From JALYNX01 sp040902845 (GTDB taxonomy: Bacteria; Actinomycetota; Acidimicrobiia; Spongiisociales; ZC4RG35), in the NCBI GenBank assembly GCA_040902845.1, contig JBBDWM010000023.1, positions 43,358 to 107,357 of the forward strand: a DNA stretch of 64,000 nucleotides, in the 5' to 3' direction. Below the pieces are notes generated by a model that saw only the letters and a list, made by a program, of their open reading frames with translations, did no database searches and had not been told where the DNA came from. Each line of letters starts with the position of its first letter. Positions within the stretch are counted from its first letter, which is position 1. The translations under genes were made by a program, and so were the position numbers. Below are positions 24,753 through 33,794 of the stretch, one piece after another.

Positions 24753-25955
24753 TCACTGCTCCGTTGCTCGCGGAACAGACGGCGGCTCCACTAGACGGGC
24801 GGGCTCCACGGCGTGATCACCGAATCGATCCTGGACTCCGGACACTGCATCGGCCAGCCGATTCCATTCTTCGGTGGCGTCAAGTGTCAACTGTCTGGGT
24901 TGGCTTCCGTCCTCCAGGCCCGAGCCACCCAACCCCAGCAAGCGAACCGGTCTCCCGAGGTCAACCTGTTCGAGCAATCCAAGACCGACCCGGTAGAGAT
25001 CACGAGGGTTGTCCAGGGCGCTTGCGCTGGTGAGACTGCGGGTGATGGTTGTGAAATCCTCGTAGCGCACCTTGACGGTGATCGTCCTCGCCGCCAACCC
25101 GCTTCGCCGGAGCCGGTTGGAGAGCCGTTGGGCGTGTGCCATGAGCGCGGTTTCAACCACGTCGCGACCGGCGAGGTCGGTTTCGTAGGTCTCCTCCACC
25201 GAAACCGACTTGGCGCCCAGATCGGGCTCAACCACCCGGTCGTCGATCCCCCGGGCCAGGGCGAGAAGATGCCGCCCGTTCGCAGGGCCCAGGGCTGATA
25301 TCACGGCGGCGTCTGGAAGCTCGGCGAGATCGCCGACTGTTTCCACCCCCAGCCGCTGGAGACCCGCGAGCGTGGCGGGGCCCACCCCCCACAGCGAGCT
25401 CACCGGCAGTGCGTGGAGAAAATCGAGCTGATCTGCACGGCGAATGTGGAGACACCCGTCGGGCTTGGCCGATTCGGAGGCGAGCTTTGCCATGAACTTG
25501 GTGGCGGCAACGCCGACCGATGCCGGCAGCCCCAGTTCGGCCTTGATTCGGGCCCGGATCTGCTGACCGACGGCTACCGGCGACTCATAGTGGAACCGCA
25601 AGCCGAGAACATCGAGGAACGCCTCGTCGACACCGAGGCCTTCGACATAGGGCGTGAACGACCTGAAGATCTCGAACACCTGCTCGGAGACGGCGCCATA
25701 GCGACGGTGATCCGGAGTCACCACCACGAGCTCCGGGCACAGACGGAGGGCGATGGCCGTTGGTTGGGCTGAGTGGACTCCCAGCTTTCTCGCCTCGTAG
25801 GAGGCGCTGGCAATCACGCCCCTCTTGCCCCCGCCGCCGACTGCCACCGGTTGGCCTCGTAGCGCCGGGTTCTCGAGCCGCTCCACCTCGACGAAGAAGG
25901 CATCCATGTCGACGTGAAGGATCGGCTCGGTCCACACCCCGGCCAAGTTACCCAT
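24753..25955 (-). CDS. dinB: DNA polymerase IV (Y-family translesion polymerase)
   Basis: 400 aa from the ATG at 25955; the open frame upstream overlaps the divergent gene. Catalytic carboxylates are in H-V-D-M-D-A-F-F (D16, D18) and G-V-D-E-A-F-L-D (D110, E111). Other palm/finger motifs are A-S-Y-E-A-R-K-L-G-V, the helix-hairpin-helix W-G-V-G-P-A-T-L-A-G-L-Q-R-L-G and the little-finger domain. It copies damaged templates with low fidelity. No canonical C-terminal beta-clamp motif is obvious in the last residues. No SOS box was seen in its short upstream gap. Confidence 0.93.
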   Translation of the reverse strand: MGNLAGVWTEPILHVDMDAFFVEVERLENPALRGQPVAVGGGGKRGVIASASYEARKLGVHSAQPTAIALRLCPELVVVTPDHRRYGAVSEQVFEIFRSFTPYVEGLGVDEAFLDVLGLRFHYESPVAVGQQIRARIKAELGLPASVGVAATKFMAKLASESAKPDGCLHIRRADQLDFLHALPVSSLWGVGPATLAGLQRLGVETVGDLAELPDAAVISALGPANGRHLLALARGIDDRVVEPDLGAKSVSVEETYETDLAGRDVVETALMAHAQRLSNRLRRSGLAARTITVKVRYEDFTTITRSLTSASALDNPRDLYRVGLGLLEQVDLGRPVRLLGLGGSGLEDGSQPRQLTLDATEEWNRLADAVSGVQDRFGDHAVEPARLVEPPSVPRATEQ

Positions 25956-25988
25956 GACAGGTGACAGGAACGGCCAAACTGAAGGGCA

Positions 25989-26663
25989 ATGGCTGCCCTC
26001 ATGCATCTGGTCCGTCACGCCGAAGTCGACAACCCCGATCATCTCGTCTACTCCGACCTACCGGGGTTCGGGCTCTCTCCCCGCGGGCTGGAGCAGGCCC
26101 GACGGGTGGGGCGCTACCTCGGGCCCCGACCCGTGGTTGCGATCTGGTCCTCCCCCTTGGAGCGATCCCTGCGCACCGCCGAGGAGATCGCAAGCCGGAC
26201 CGGCGTCCCGGTGAAGGTCGACCCAGGACTAACCGAATGGCGGGTCACCAGCCGTTGGCGCGGGCACACTTGGGGCGATCTCCCTGTCACGTTCCCGGGT
26301 GAGCTCGAGGCGTACCTCGAGCATCCTGAGATGCTGGAATTTGCAGAGGAATCGTTGAACGACCTGGCAGAGCGAATGGCCGCCACCGCCCGTCGACTCG
26401 ACACCGAGCACCCCCATGGAGATGTGGTGATCGTGTCACATCAGGACCCGATCCAGGCTGGCCGGCTTCGGCTCATCGGCTCTTCGCTCGCCGGGCTGCA
26501 TCAGGAGAAACCGGGGCACGGTGCGGTGGTCACCCTGCGCCCTGGCGAGGTCTGGCGTGAGGAAACCATGTGGGAGCCGGGCGAGTCGGCCAGGGTCGCC
26601 GACCACCAGGGCTTGAGGGTGCTCAGCCAACACGAGGAATCGGCGGACCCGACTTCGGCTTGA
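25989..26663 (+). CDS. Histidine phosphatase (phosphoglycerate mutase-like) family protein
   Basis: 224 aa. The catalytic motif L-V-R-H-A-E is at the N-terminus (His about 9), with Ala in place of the usual Gly. Later come W-S-S-P-L-E-R-S-L-R-T-A-E and the second His in V-V-I-V-S-H-Q-D-P-I, completing the branch 2-type active site. The substrate is unknown; members include broad phosphatases and MSMEG_4193-like actinobacterial proteins. It diverges from dinB with a 33-bp gap. Confidence 0.85.
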   Translation: MAALMHLVRHAEVDNPDHLVYSDLPGFGLSPRGLEQARRVGRYLGPRPVVAIWSSPLERSLRTAEEIASRTGVPVKVDPGLTEWRVTSRWRGHTWGDLPVTFPGELEAYLEHPEMLEFAEESLNDLAERMAATARRLDTEHPHGDVVIVSHQDPIQAGRLRLIGSSLAGLHQEKPGHGAVVTLRPGEVWREETMWEPGESARVADHQGLRVLSQHEESADPTSA

Positions 26664-26688
26664 CCGCCCTGGATGCGAGACTCCCGGC

Positions 26689-27432
26689 GTGAGGGTTCCA
26701 CTGGCCTCCGCCTCCCCGCTCCTCGCCGTCATACTCTGGGCCGTGGCCCTTATGGTCAACCCGGGCCCGCTGGCTCCTTGGTCGGTGTTTCTGGTGGGGT
26801 TGGGACTTCTCACCATGGCGACCATCTCAGTCACCGGGATGATCGTCGTCGGGGGACGCTGGGCTTTGCGAACCGGCATGGTCACGGTCGCAGCCACTCT
26901 CCTGATTGCGGTGATTCGGCCTGTCGACCCGATCTGGTTTGTGGCACTCGCGGTCTCGATCACGTCCGGCGTGCTCCTCTTCCTCCCCATCGTCACCCAA
27001 CGGATCCGCAAGCTCCCGTCGGCCACCGGCCCTCCGACTCGAGCAGTGCTGGTCAGCCTGGTGCTAGCAGCCACACCAGTCGCCGTTGGGCTGGCGGCCT
27101 GGGACCGGCCAACAGCCGCCACCGTCGTCATAGGGCTCAGCGCCCCCGTCTGCGCCCTTTGGTACTCGAGAGTTCTCCCCGGAGGTCTCTATGCGGTCAG
27201 GGTCATCTGGCCGTTGCTTGCCGTCGGGCTCGCGGCCTTCCAGCCGGTCTCCGCAGCCGTCGTCTCGGTGATCACGGCGTTCCTGGTTCTTGCGTTGGCC
27301 TGGCACCGCGAGGTCGAAGTTGCCTTTCACCCACCCCGCGAAACCGGACGGGTCTTTCCCATCCCACCCGAGTTGGCCCCGCGGGAGATCCTCGATGCGG
27401 CTGAGCTCAACGAGCGAGGCCGCCCCAGGTGA
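26689..27432 (+). CDS. Polytopic membrane protein of unknown function
   Basis: 247 aa, start GTG at 26689. About eight hydrophobic helices fill residues 5-210, then a hydrophilic tail (REVEVAFHPPRETGRVFPIP...). No family recognised. It overlaps the next small membrane gene by 4 nt (GTGA), suggesting one operon. Confidence 0.7.
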   Translation: MRVPLASASPLLAVILWAVALMVNPGPLAPWSVFLVGLGLLTMATISVTGMIVVGGRWALRTGMVTVAATLLIAVIRPVDPIWFVALAVSITSGVLLFLPIVTQRIRKLPSATGPPTRAVLVSLVLAATPVAVGLAAWDRPTAATVVIGLSAPVCALWYSRVLPGGLYAVRVIWPLLAVGLAAFQPVSAAVVSVITAFLVLALAWHREVEVAFHPPRETGRVFPIPPELAPREILDAAELNERGRPR

Positions 27433-27674
27433 GACGGAGGCCGAACCCCTGGATCGCCATCCCGGCGCTGGTGGTGGGGGTCCTCGCAGGAGCCCTGGGT
27501 TGGATCGTCACCGATGTCAGCTGCGAGACAACGTGTGTGGGCTGGGCGGCCCTGGCGTCGATCATCTCATTCACCATCGTGACCCTTGGGATGGTCCTGA
27601 TCCTGGCGTTGGTCTATCGGAGCCTCGCGGAATGGCAGGAGAAGAAAGAGCCAGAGACCGGGTCGAGGCGGTAG
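27429..27674 (+). CDS. Small membrane protein
   Basis: 81 aa with two helices (about 9-29 and 40-64), a loop containing two cysteines (S-C-E-T-T-C) that would face outside, and a charged C-terminus. It is coupled to the preceding gene by GTGA. The function is unknown. The 100 bp to the convergent fabF holds no recognisable terminator. Confidence 0.65.
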   Translation: MRRRPNPWIAIPALVVGVLAGALGWIVTDVSCETTCVGWAALASIISFTIVTLGMVLILALVYRSLAEWQEKKEPETGSRR

Positions 27675-27774
27675 CTCGGGCCGACCGGCGTCTGTTTGCC
27701 CGAGGTGAGATGCTTCGAAGGGCTTGACCTTCACGGCAATTGAGGCTGCCCCGATGGGCAAAGTCGGCCCGCAA

Positions 27775-29028
27775 TCAAACTCTTGAGAAGACCAAGGACA
27801 CGTTGTGCCCGCCGAACCCGAACGAATTGGACATCGCGTGGTCCAGCGTGGCCGCCCTGGCCTCGTTGGGGATGTAGTCGAGGTCACACGCCGGATCAGG
27901 CACCTCGTAGTTGATGGTGGGAGGAAGGACCTGATCGCGCAGGGCCATGATGCAGGCCACCGCCTCGACCGCTCCGGCCCCGCCCAGGATGTGACCAGTC
28001 ATCGATTTGGTCGACGAGATCGGTATCCGGTCGGCGGCGTCGCCCAGGGCAATCCTTATGGCGGCGGTCTCGGTTGAGTCGTTGGCCTCGGTCGACGTCC
28101 CGTGGGCGTTGATATAACCGACCTGGGTCGGATCGAGGGCGGCATCGGCGAGAGCGGCGGTCATGGCACGTGCTGCGCCGGTGCCCCCCGGTCGGGGAAG
28201 AGTGATGTGATAGGCGTCGGCTGACATCCCGTAGCCGGTCAACTCGGCGAGGATCGTCGCCCCTCGGGCCCGGGCATGGCCCTCGTCCTCGAGAATCAGG
28301 GCGGCACCGCCCTCTCCCATGACAAATCCATCCCGCCCCGCGTCGAACGGGCGCGAGGCCCGGGTGGGCTCGTCGTTTCGACTCGACAGCGCCCTGGCCT
28401 GGGCGAAGGTGGCTATGCCGAATGTGGTGATTGCAGCCTCGGCCCCCCCGGCCACAACCACATCGGCCGCACCGCGTCGGATCCATTCGGCTCCATCGCC
28501 GATAGCGTTGGCCGAGGCGGAACACGCGGTGACCACACAGGAGACCGGGCCGAGGAGGTGGTGCTCGATCGAGGCCAGGCCGGCCGCCATGTTGGGGATG
28601 ATCCTGGGAACGCCGGTGGGGCTGACCCGGCCCGGGCCCCGATCGACGAGTGTCTCGATTTCCTCGATGAACGACCCCATCCCTCCGAAACCTGCGCCGA
28701 CCATCACCCCGGCTCGGGCCGCGGCTTCGTCATCTTGGTCGAACGAAAGACCGGCCTCCTGCAGGGCCTGGCGAACCGCCACCAGGAAGAACTGGGTGTA
28801 GCGGTCGAGACGACGCACTTCGCGCCGGTCGAAGTGCGCTTCCGGATCCCATTCCTTGACCTCTCCGGCGATCGTGGTCCGATATCCGGTGGTGTCGAAC
28901 TGGGTGATCGGCCCGATGCCAGAGGATCCGGAGAGCATCGCCTTCCAGGTGGAGTTGACATCGTCTCCGATCGGCGTGACCGCCCCAAGCCCGGTGACGA
29001 CGACTCGTCGTCGCTCGGGTGACATCAA
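27775..29028 (-). CDS. fabF: 3-oxoacyl-ACP synthase II (FabF)
   Basis: 417 aa. Thiolase fold with R-R-V-V-V-T-G-L-G-A-V-T-P-I-G, active-site Cys in V-V-T-A-C-S-A-S-A-N-A-I-G-D-G, His in N-A-H-G-T-S-T and K/His in S-T-K-S-M-T-G-H-I-L-G-G-A-G, then N-S-F-G-F-G-G-H-N near the end. It elongates acyl-ACP with malonyl-ACP. It is the last gene of the fab operon, 3 bp after the carrier protein gene. Confidence 0.95.
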   Translation of the reverse strand: MMSPERRRVVVTGLGAVTPIGDDVNSTWKAMLSGSSGIGPITQFDTTGYRTTIAGEVKEWDPEAHFDRREVRRLDRYTQFFLVAVRQALQEAGLSFDQDDEAAARAGVMVGAGFGGMGSFIEEIETLVDRGPGRVSPTGVPRIIPNMAAGLASIEHHLLGPVSCVVTACSASANAIGDGAEWIRRGAADVVVAGGAEAAITTFGIATFAQARALSSRNDEPTRASRPFDAGRDGFVMGEGGAALILEDEGHARARGATILAELTGYGMSADAYHITLPRPGGTGAARAMTAALADAALDPTQVGYINAHGTSTEANDSTETAAIRIALGDAADRIPISSTKSMTGHILGGAGAVEAVACIMALRDQVLPPTINYEVPDPACDLDYIPNEARAATLDHAMSNSFGFGGHNVSLVFSRV

Positions 29029-29031
29029 AGA

Positions 29032-29277
29032 TCAGCCTTCCAGCTTGGCGTAAACGACGTCGATGGCCTGGCCGACTGTCATGATCGACTCGGCTTCCTC
29101 GTCGGGGATTTTGACCCCGAACTCGTCTTCGAGCGCCATCAGCAGCTCGACCACGCCAAGGCTGTCCACGTCGAGATCCTCCTCGAAGTGCGCCTCTTCG
29201 GAGATCTTGGCCGCATCGAGCCCAAGCTCCGATACGAGGACGCCGCCCAGACGCTCGGCTACTTCGCTTCTATCCAT
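29032..29277 (-). CDS. acpP: Acyl carrier protein
   Basis: 81 aa from the ATG at 29277, which has GGAGCAAAGGA upstream. The phosphopantetheine Ser39 lies in L-D-V-D-S-L-G-V-V-E-L, followed by the helix L-M-A-L-E-D-E-F-G-V-K-I-P-D-E-E. It is acidic throughout, as expected. It carries the growing acyl chain for the neighbouring Fab enzymes. The longer open frame upstream overlaps fabG and is not credible. Confidence 0.95.
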   Translation of the reverse strand: MDRSEVAERLGGVLVSELGLDAAKISEEAHFEEDLDVDSLGVVELLMALEDEFGVKIPDEEAESIMTVGQAIDVVYAKLEG

Positions 29278-29317
29278 TCCTTTGCTCCCTTTCGTTGGTC
29301 TATGAGTTTCGGAGAAG

Positions 29318-30067
29318 TTACAGAACAAGGCCTCCATCGACCGGCAGCACCTGGCCGGTGATGTACGAGGCACCCTCTGAGGCAAGAAAGTCGACGACCG
29401 CGGCCACCTCGTCGGGAGTCCCAAAACGCCTGAGTGAGATGGAGTCGGTCAGACCCTGTTTGACCCCGTCCCCGAGGTCCTCGGTCATGTCGGTGGTGAT
29501 GAAACCCGGCGCCACGACGTTCACGGTGATCCCGCGAGACCCGATCTCCTTCGCTATCGACTTCGATAATCCGATCATCCCTGCCTTGGAGGCCGCATAG
29601 TTGGCCTGACCGGCATTTCCCCCGATTCCGGCTACAGAAGCAATCGACACGATCCGTCCCCATCGCATCTTGAGCATCCCCCGCAGCGCGGCCCTGGTGC
29701 ATAGGTACGTGGATCGCAGGTTGGTGTCGATCACGGCGTCGAAGTCTTTCGGGCTCATACGCAGCAGCAGGTTGTCCCTGGTGATCCCGGCATTGTTGAC
29801 CAGGATCGACACCGGGCCCAGCGCCACTCTCACCTTCGCGAACATCTCTTGGACCTGGTCCTCCTGGGATACATCGGCGCCATACGCGATGGCCCGCCCT
29901 CCCCCCGACTCGATGATGCCGACCGTTTCCTCCGCCGCGGCAGCGTTGTGCGCGTAGTTGACGGCCACCTGGTGACCAGATCCGGCAAGTCGGATCGCAA
30001 TCGCTCGGCCGATTCCCCGTGACCCGCCTGTGACCAACGCCACTCTTCCCCCGTCGGGCACTTTCAC
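29318..30067 (-). CDS. fabG: 3-oxoacyl-ACP reductase FabG
   Basis: 249 aa from the GTG at 30067, which overlaps the fabH stop as GTGA. Classical short-chain dehydrogenase: the NADPH loop is T-G-G-S-R-G-I-G-R-A-I, then N-N-A-G, catalytic Ser in V-S-I-A-S-V-A-G, Y-A-A-S-K-A-G, and the C-terminal I-T-G-Q-V-L-P-V-D-G-G. It reduces beta-ketoacyl-ACP. Placement inside the fab operon supports this over other SDR roles. Confidence 0.93.
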   Translation of the reverse strand: MKVPDGGRVALVTGGSRGIGRAIAIRLAGSGHQVAVNYAHNAAAAEETVGIIESGGGRAIAYGADVSQEDQVQEMFAKVRVALGPVSILVNNAGITRDNLLLRMSPKDFDAVIDTNLRSTYLCTRAALRGMLKMRWGRIVSIASVAGIGGNAGQANYAASKAGMIGLSKSIAKEIGSRGITVNVVAPGFITTDMTEDLGDGVKQGLTDSISLRRFGTPDEVAAVVDFLASEGASYITGQVLPVDGGLVL

Positions 30068-31149
30068 GTCAGTTTCTCCGGCAGGCCGAAAAAGTCGAAG
30101 TTGGGTTGCAGAAGCTCCATCGTCGTTCGGTCCGGCGGCGGCAGCTGGGCGTCGCTCTCCCCCAAAGGCTCGACCCGCGAGCCCCATCGATAGATGGCAG
30201 AGCCCCAGGTGAGCCCACCCCCGAATGCAGTGAAGGCGATCGTCGAGCCCGGCTTGATCCTGCCCTCTTCCAGGGCCTCGGTCAGGGCTACCGGGATCGT
30301 CGCCGCAGAGGTGTTGCCGTACGAATGGATATTGACGTACACCTTGGCCTCGTCGAAGCGCAGTCTGCGGGCAGTGGCATCGATGATCCTCACATTTGCC
30401 TGATGAGGTATCAGAAGGTCGATGTCCTCGATTGAGAGACCGGCTTCCTCGATAGCCCTCGCGGTCGAGTCGGCCATGGTCGTGACGGCTCTCCGGAAGA
30501 CCTCCTGGCCTTCCATGGTGAGCGCACAGACGGAAGGATCGAGGTGCTCTCGATCTCCAGCCGTGCCGTCCCTTGGAGTCTGGAGGATGTGCCCCACCGA
30601 GCCATCCATTCCCAGCTCCGAAGAGAGCACGCCTATCGGCTCGTCAGTCGGCTCGAGGACCACGGCTCCGGCGCCGTCACCAAAGAGAACACAGGTGGCC
30701 CGATCAGTGAAATCCATCAGGTGGTGGAGCTTCTCGGTGCCGATCACAAGCACGGTTTTATGGGTACCGCCCCGAATCATGTTGGTGCCCACCACAAGCC
30801 CGTATACGAAGCCCGAGCACGCCGCATTGATATCCATCGCCGCCGAGTTCCATGCCGCCATCCTCTTCTGCACCACCGAGGCGGTAGAGGGGATGATGGA
30901 GTCACCGGTACAGGTGGCCACCAGGATCAGGTCCACCTCGTCGACGCTCTTGCCTGCCGCGGCGAGAGCCCTCAGACCGGCAACGGCTCCGAGTTCGGAC
31001 GCTTCGACGTGGCTGATCCGCCGCTCCTTGATCCCGGTGCGGGTTGTGATCCATTCATCGGAGGTGTCAACCAATTGCTCCAGGTCGTGGTTGGACAACA
31101 CATTGGGCGGCATGCACTTGCCCCAACCGGTTATCTCGGCGTTGCGCAT
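30064..31149 (-). CDS. fabH: 3-oxoacyl-ACP synthase III (FabH)
   Basis: 361 aa from the ATG at 31149 (GAGGAG upstream). Catalytic Cys111 in N-A-A-C-S-G-F, His in P-H-Q-A-N-V-R-I and Asn in S-Y-G-N-T-S-A-A-T-I-P are present. It starts fatty acid synthesis by condensing an acyl-CoA with malonyl-ACP. It has a C-terminal extension of about 35 residues beyond the usual end (after the G-G-G-L-T-W-G-S-A region) with no known domain. It lies between fabD and fabG. Confidence 0.94.
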   Translation of the reverse strand: MRNAEITGWGKCMPPNVLSNHDLEQLVDTSDEWITTRTGIKERRISHVEASELGAVAGLRALAAAGKSVDEVDLILVATCTGDSIIPSTASVVQKRMAAWNSAAMDINAACSGFVYGLVVGTNMIRGGTHKTVLVIGTEKLHHLMDFTDRATCVLFGDGAGAVVLEPTDEPIGVLSSELGMDGSVGHILQTPRDGTAGDREHLDPSVCALTMEGQEVFRRAVTTMADSTARAIEEAGLSIEDIDLLIPHQANVRIIDATARRLRFDEAKVYVNIHSYGNTSAATIPVALTEALEEGRIKPGSTIAFTAFGGGLTWGSAIYRWGSRVEPLGESDAQLPPPDRTTMELLQPNFDFFGLPEKLT

Positions 31150-31159
31150 CAACGTCTCC

Positions 31160-32101
31160 TCAAGGTTGACCCATCGTACCGATGGCCTCGACCGCTGCTC
31201 CGATGTCCTCGATGCCGGACACCACGAGCACCCGGGCACCCTCCACCGTCCTCCTGGCCAGACCGGCGGTCACCTCTCCTGGCCCGACGTGAATGAATGT
31301 GTCGATACCGGCAGCCGCCATATCCTCGAGGCTGTCCGAGAAGCGCACCGGAGAGACCACCTGTCGGGCCAGCAACTCGGCGACCGTGTCGGCCTTGTGG
31401 GGCCTCGCTGTCGTGTTGGCCCAAACCGGGAACGCAGGCTCTCGGGGCTCAAGCTTCTCGAGTGCCATGGCGACGACTGCCGCCGCCGACTCCATGAATG
31501 TCGAATGAAACGCCCCTGAGACCTTGAGTGGGATCGCCCGCCTGACACCGAGCTCCCGGGCATTCTCCACCAGCCATTCGATGTCTGCGGATCCGCCGGC
31601 AACGACGACCTGGCCCGGGGCGTTGATGTTGGCCACCTCGAGCCGGCCGCCTATCTCCCTCCGCCCGGCGCAGATCATCTCGGCTTCGGCCTCATCCGCT
31701 CCGAGCAACGCCGCCATCCCCGAAGGCGCAAGATCCGCGGCCTCTGCCATCGCCTGCCCGCGGCGGGCAACAACCGAGAGGGCGGCGTCATAGTCGAAAA
31801 CACCGGCCGCGGTCAGGGCGGTGTATTCCCCAAGCGAGTGCCCGGCTGCTCCCGCGGGGGTGATGCCCGTCTCGGTGGCAAAGACGTCCCACAGGGCGAA
31901 CGAGAGGGCGAACAGCGCAGGCTGTGCATGCTCGGTGCGAGTCAACTCGTTTTCAGGCCCATCGAGGCACATCGACCGGAGTGAGAACCCGAGTGCCCGG
32001 TCGGCTCGCTCCCCGAGCAGGTCGGGTCTGGCCTCGAAGAGGTCCCTCCCCATCCCGACGTGCTGACTCCCCTGACCGGGAAAGAGGATTCCGACACTCA
32101 C
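31160..32101 (-). CDS. fabD: Malonyl-CoA:ACP transacylase FabD
   Basis: 313 aa, GTG start. F-P-G-Q-G-S-Q opens the protein, the catalytic Ser89 is in G-H-S-L-G-E-Y, and the conserved His is in S-G-A-F-H-S. Q-V-V-V-A-G and G-P-G-E-V-T-A-G-L follow. It loads malonate onto the carrier protein. First gene of the fabD-fabH-fabG-acp-fabF operon, so this organism has a dissociated type II system here. Confidence 0.95.
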   Translation of the reverse strand: MSVGILFPGQGSQHVGMGRDLFEARPDLLGERADRALGFSLRSMCLDGPENELTRTEHAQPALFALSFALWDVFATETGITPAGAAGHSLGEYTALTAAGVFDYDAALSVVARRGQAMAEAADLAPSGMAALLGADEAEAEMICAGRREIGGRLEVANINAPGQVVVAGGSADIEWLVENARELGVRRAIPLKVSGAFHSTFMESAAAVVAMALEKLEPREPAFPVWANTTARPHKADTVAELLARQVVSPVRFSDSLEDMAAAGIDTFIHVGPGEVTAGLARRTVEGARVLVVSGIEDIGAAVEAIGTMGQP

Positions 32102-32132
32102 TTGCTATCCGACTCCCGCCTTTTCGGCTCGG

Positions 32133-33158
32133 TTACCCCAAAGTCGCCAGGAGCCGGCTCACGTCCCTGGAGTCGACATCGCGATGGGCGACGATCCTCC
32201 ACCATCCCGCCAAGGGTCGGTTGATCTTGATCCCGGACGCATCAAGCCTCCCACTTACCTCCGCCCAATCCATCCCTAACGCGGAGAATTCGACACGCAC
32301 CATGTTGGTCTCGACCAGCATCAGGTCCACTGAGCCCGGGAACCGCTCGGCAAGACCGGCACCGAGCGTGCGCGCAAGGATGTGATCCTCGATGAGCCTC
32401 TCCCTGCCGGCGAGGGCCACCCGCGCCGCGGCCGCCAGCACCCCTGCCTGACGCATCCCTCCACCGAGGCGCCTCCGGAGGTAGCGAATCTCGTCGATCA
32501 TTTCCTGGGAGCCACAAACGATCGAACCGACCGGGGCCCCCAGCCCCTTCGAGAAACAGAATTGGATCGTGTCGGCCATGGCCGCGTAGCGATCCGCCCC
32601 AACCCCCGACGCCGCCGCCGCATTGAAAATCCTTGCCCCGTCGATGTGAATCTTCAAGGAATGGGAACGGGCCACCTGGGAGGTCTTTTCCATAAGGTCG
32701 ATGGGGATCACCCGTCCCCCCGACAGATTGTGGGTGTTCTCCCACACCAGGAGGCCGATGCGAGGGAAGAACCCGCTCAGCTCCATTGCCTGTTCGACAT
32801 CTCCGGGCTCGATGCGCCCACCGTCGCCGGCCACCGTCCGGAAGCCGACACCGGACAGTGCCTGAGGCGCCCCTGCCTCGATGCTGCGGACATGGCTCCC
32901 CTCATGGGCGAGAATCTCCTCGCCGGGGTGGGTGTGGGCCATGATCGAAAGCTGATTTCCCATGGTCCCGGTCGGGACGAAGATCGCCGCCCCCTTGCCG
33001 GTGACCAGAGCCGACTCCTCCTCCAGGAGGTTCACGGTCGGGTCGTCGTGGTAGACGTCATCGCCAAGGGGCGCCGCAACCATGGCCGCCAGCATCTCAG
33101 GTGTGGGCCGGGTGACAGTGTCGGATCTGAAGTCGGCGATGCCGTCGGAGAAGGCCAT
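32133..33158 (-). CDS. ltaE: Low-specificity threonine aldolase family PLP enzyme
   Basis: 341 aa. The fold-type I aminotransferase-like family is recognised by F-R-S-D-T-V-T-R-P-T, G-D-D-V-Y-H-D-D-P-T, the PLP lysine K204 in F-C-F-S-K-G-L-G-A-P and R-R-R-L-G-G-G-M-R-Q-A-G. It splits L-threonine or L-allo-threonine to glycine and acetaldehyde. It is co-directional with the fab operon, 31 bp upstream of fabD, with no evident terminator between them. Confidence 0.9.
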   Translation of the reverse strand: MAFSDGIADFRSDTVTRPTPEMLAAMVAAPLGDDVYHDDPTVNLLEEESALVTGKGAAIFVPTGTMGNQLSIMAHTHPGEEILAHEGSHVRSIEAGAPQALSGVGFRTVAGDGGRIEPGDVEQAMELSGFFPRIGLLVWENTHNLSGGRVIPIDLMEKTSQVARSHSLKIHIDGARIFNAAAASGVGADRYAAMADTIQFCFSKGLGAPVGSIVCGSQEMIDEIRYLRRRLGGGMRQAGVLAAAARVALAGRERLIEDHILARTLGAGLAERFPGSVDLMLVETNMVRVEFSALGMDWAEVSGRLDASGIKINRPLAGWWRIVAHRDVDSRDVSRLLATLG

Positions 33159-33183
33159 CGTCGAAGAGTAGAGCCGAGCCGGC

Positions 33184-33612
33184 TCAGCCGTGGAGACGGT
33201 CGAGGACGACTCGAAACCGTCTGGGGATCACATTTCGCGCCATTCCCAGCACATCTCGGATCAGCCCGAGCAGGTCACCCGGGCCGTCCCAATGCTCCTG
33301 GACCAATTCCGGGCCGGCGCGCTCGATCACCCGGTCGAGGACATAGGTGAGGATGAGAAGATCGTCGAGCCAGCCGAGGACGGGGATGAACTCGGGCAAA
33401 AGGTCGATCGGGCTGACCACGTAGGCCGCAGCCATGCCGAGGGCGATCTTCGAGCGACGAGGGACCCGAGGGTCCGCCAGGAGTCGAGCCACCAATTTGG
33501 CGAAGTTGGGCACCAGCAACACCGCGTCCTTGGCAAGTTGACGGACCTGGACGCCGTCACCGAACGGGGTCAGGACTTCGTCGGGTCGGATGCTGTTGGG
33601 CTCTTGGGTCAT
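33184..33612 (-). CDS. YkvA/DUF1232 family membrane protein
   Basis: 142 aa. The DUF1232 core (about 45-95) is L-L-A-D-P-R-V-P-R-R-S-K-I-A-L-G-M-A-A-A-Y-V-V-S-P-I-D-L-L-P-E-F-I-P, the family's diagnostic SPIDLxPxxxP motif, followed by G-W-L-D-D-L. The function is unknown; members are small membrane-associated proteins. Its ATG overlaps the stop of the 61-aa gene (ATGA), making it the last gene of a four-gene operon. Confidence 0.88.
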   Translation of the reverse strand: MTQEPNSIRPDEVLTPFGDGVQVRQLAKDAVLLVPNFAKLVARLLADPRVPRRSKIALGMAAAYVVSPIDLLPEFIPVLGWLDDLLILTYVLDRVIERAGPELVQEHWDGPGDLLGLIRDVLGMARNVIPRRFRVVLDRLHG

Positions 33613-33794
33613 TCGATTTCGATCCTGGTTCTGGTCGCTTCGGCCTTGTTCCCGTCATTCTCGCCGATATTGCCAAGTTCCTCGATCACGGCCTCCACGG
33701 CCTTAAGCCCCTCCACTGCCGCTTGTAGCAAGTGGTAAACCACCCGCCTCCCCGCACGAGCCAGGGCCTGCACGGCCTCGGATTGCTCCTTCAT
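33609..33794 (-). CDS. Small hypothetical protein in ArsA-like operon
   Basis: 61 aa, mostly one amphipathic helix (A-V-Q-A-L-A-R-A-G-R-R-V-V-Y-H-L-L-Q-A-A-V-E-G-L-K) and a charged tail. ATGA overlaps at both ends (ArsA-like upstream, DUF1232 downstream) are the main argument that it is translated. No known family recognised. Confidence 0.68.
   Translation of the reverse strand: MKEQSEAVQALARAGRRVVYHLLQAAVEGLKAVEAVIEELGNIGENDGNKAEATRTRIEIE

Noticed and set aside
27677..27771. 9-bp inverted repeat CGGGCCGAC / GTCGGCCCG between a membrane gene and fabF
   Set aside because: The arms are 77 bp apart, so it is a poor terminator and can arise by chance in GC-rich DNA.
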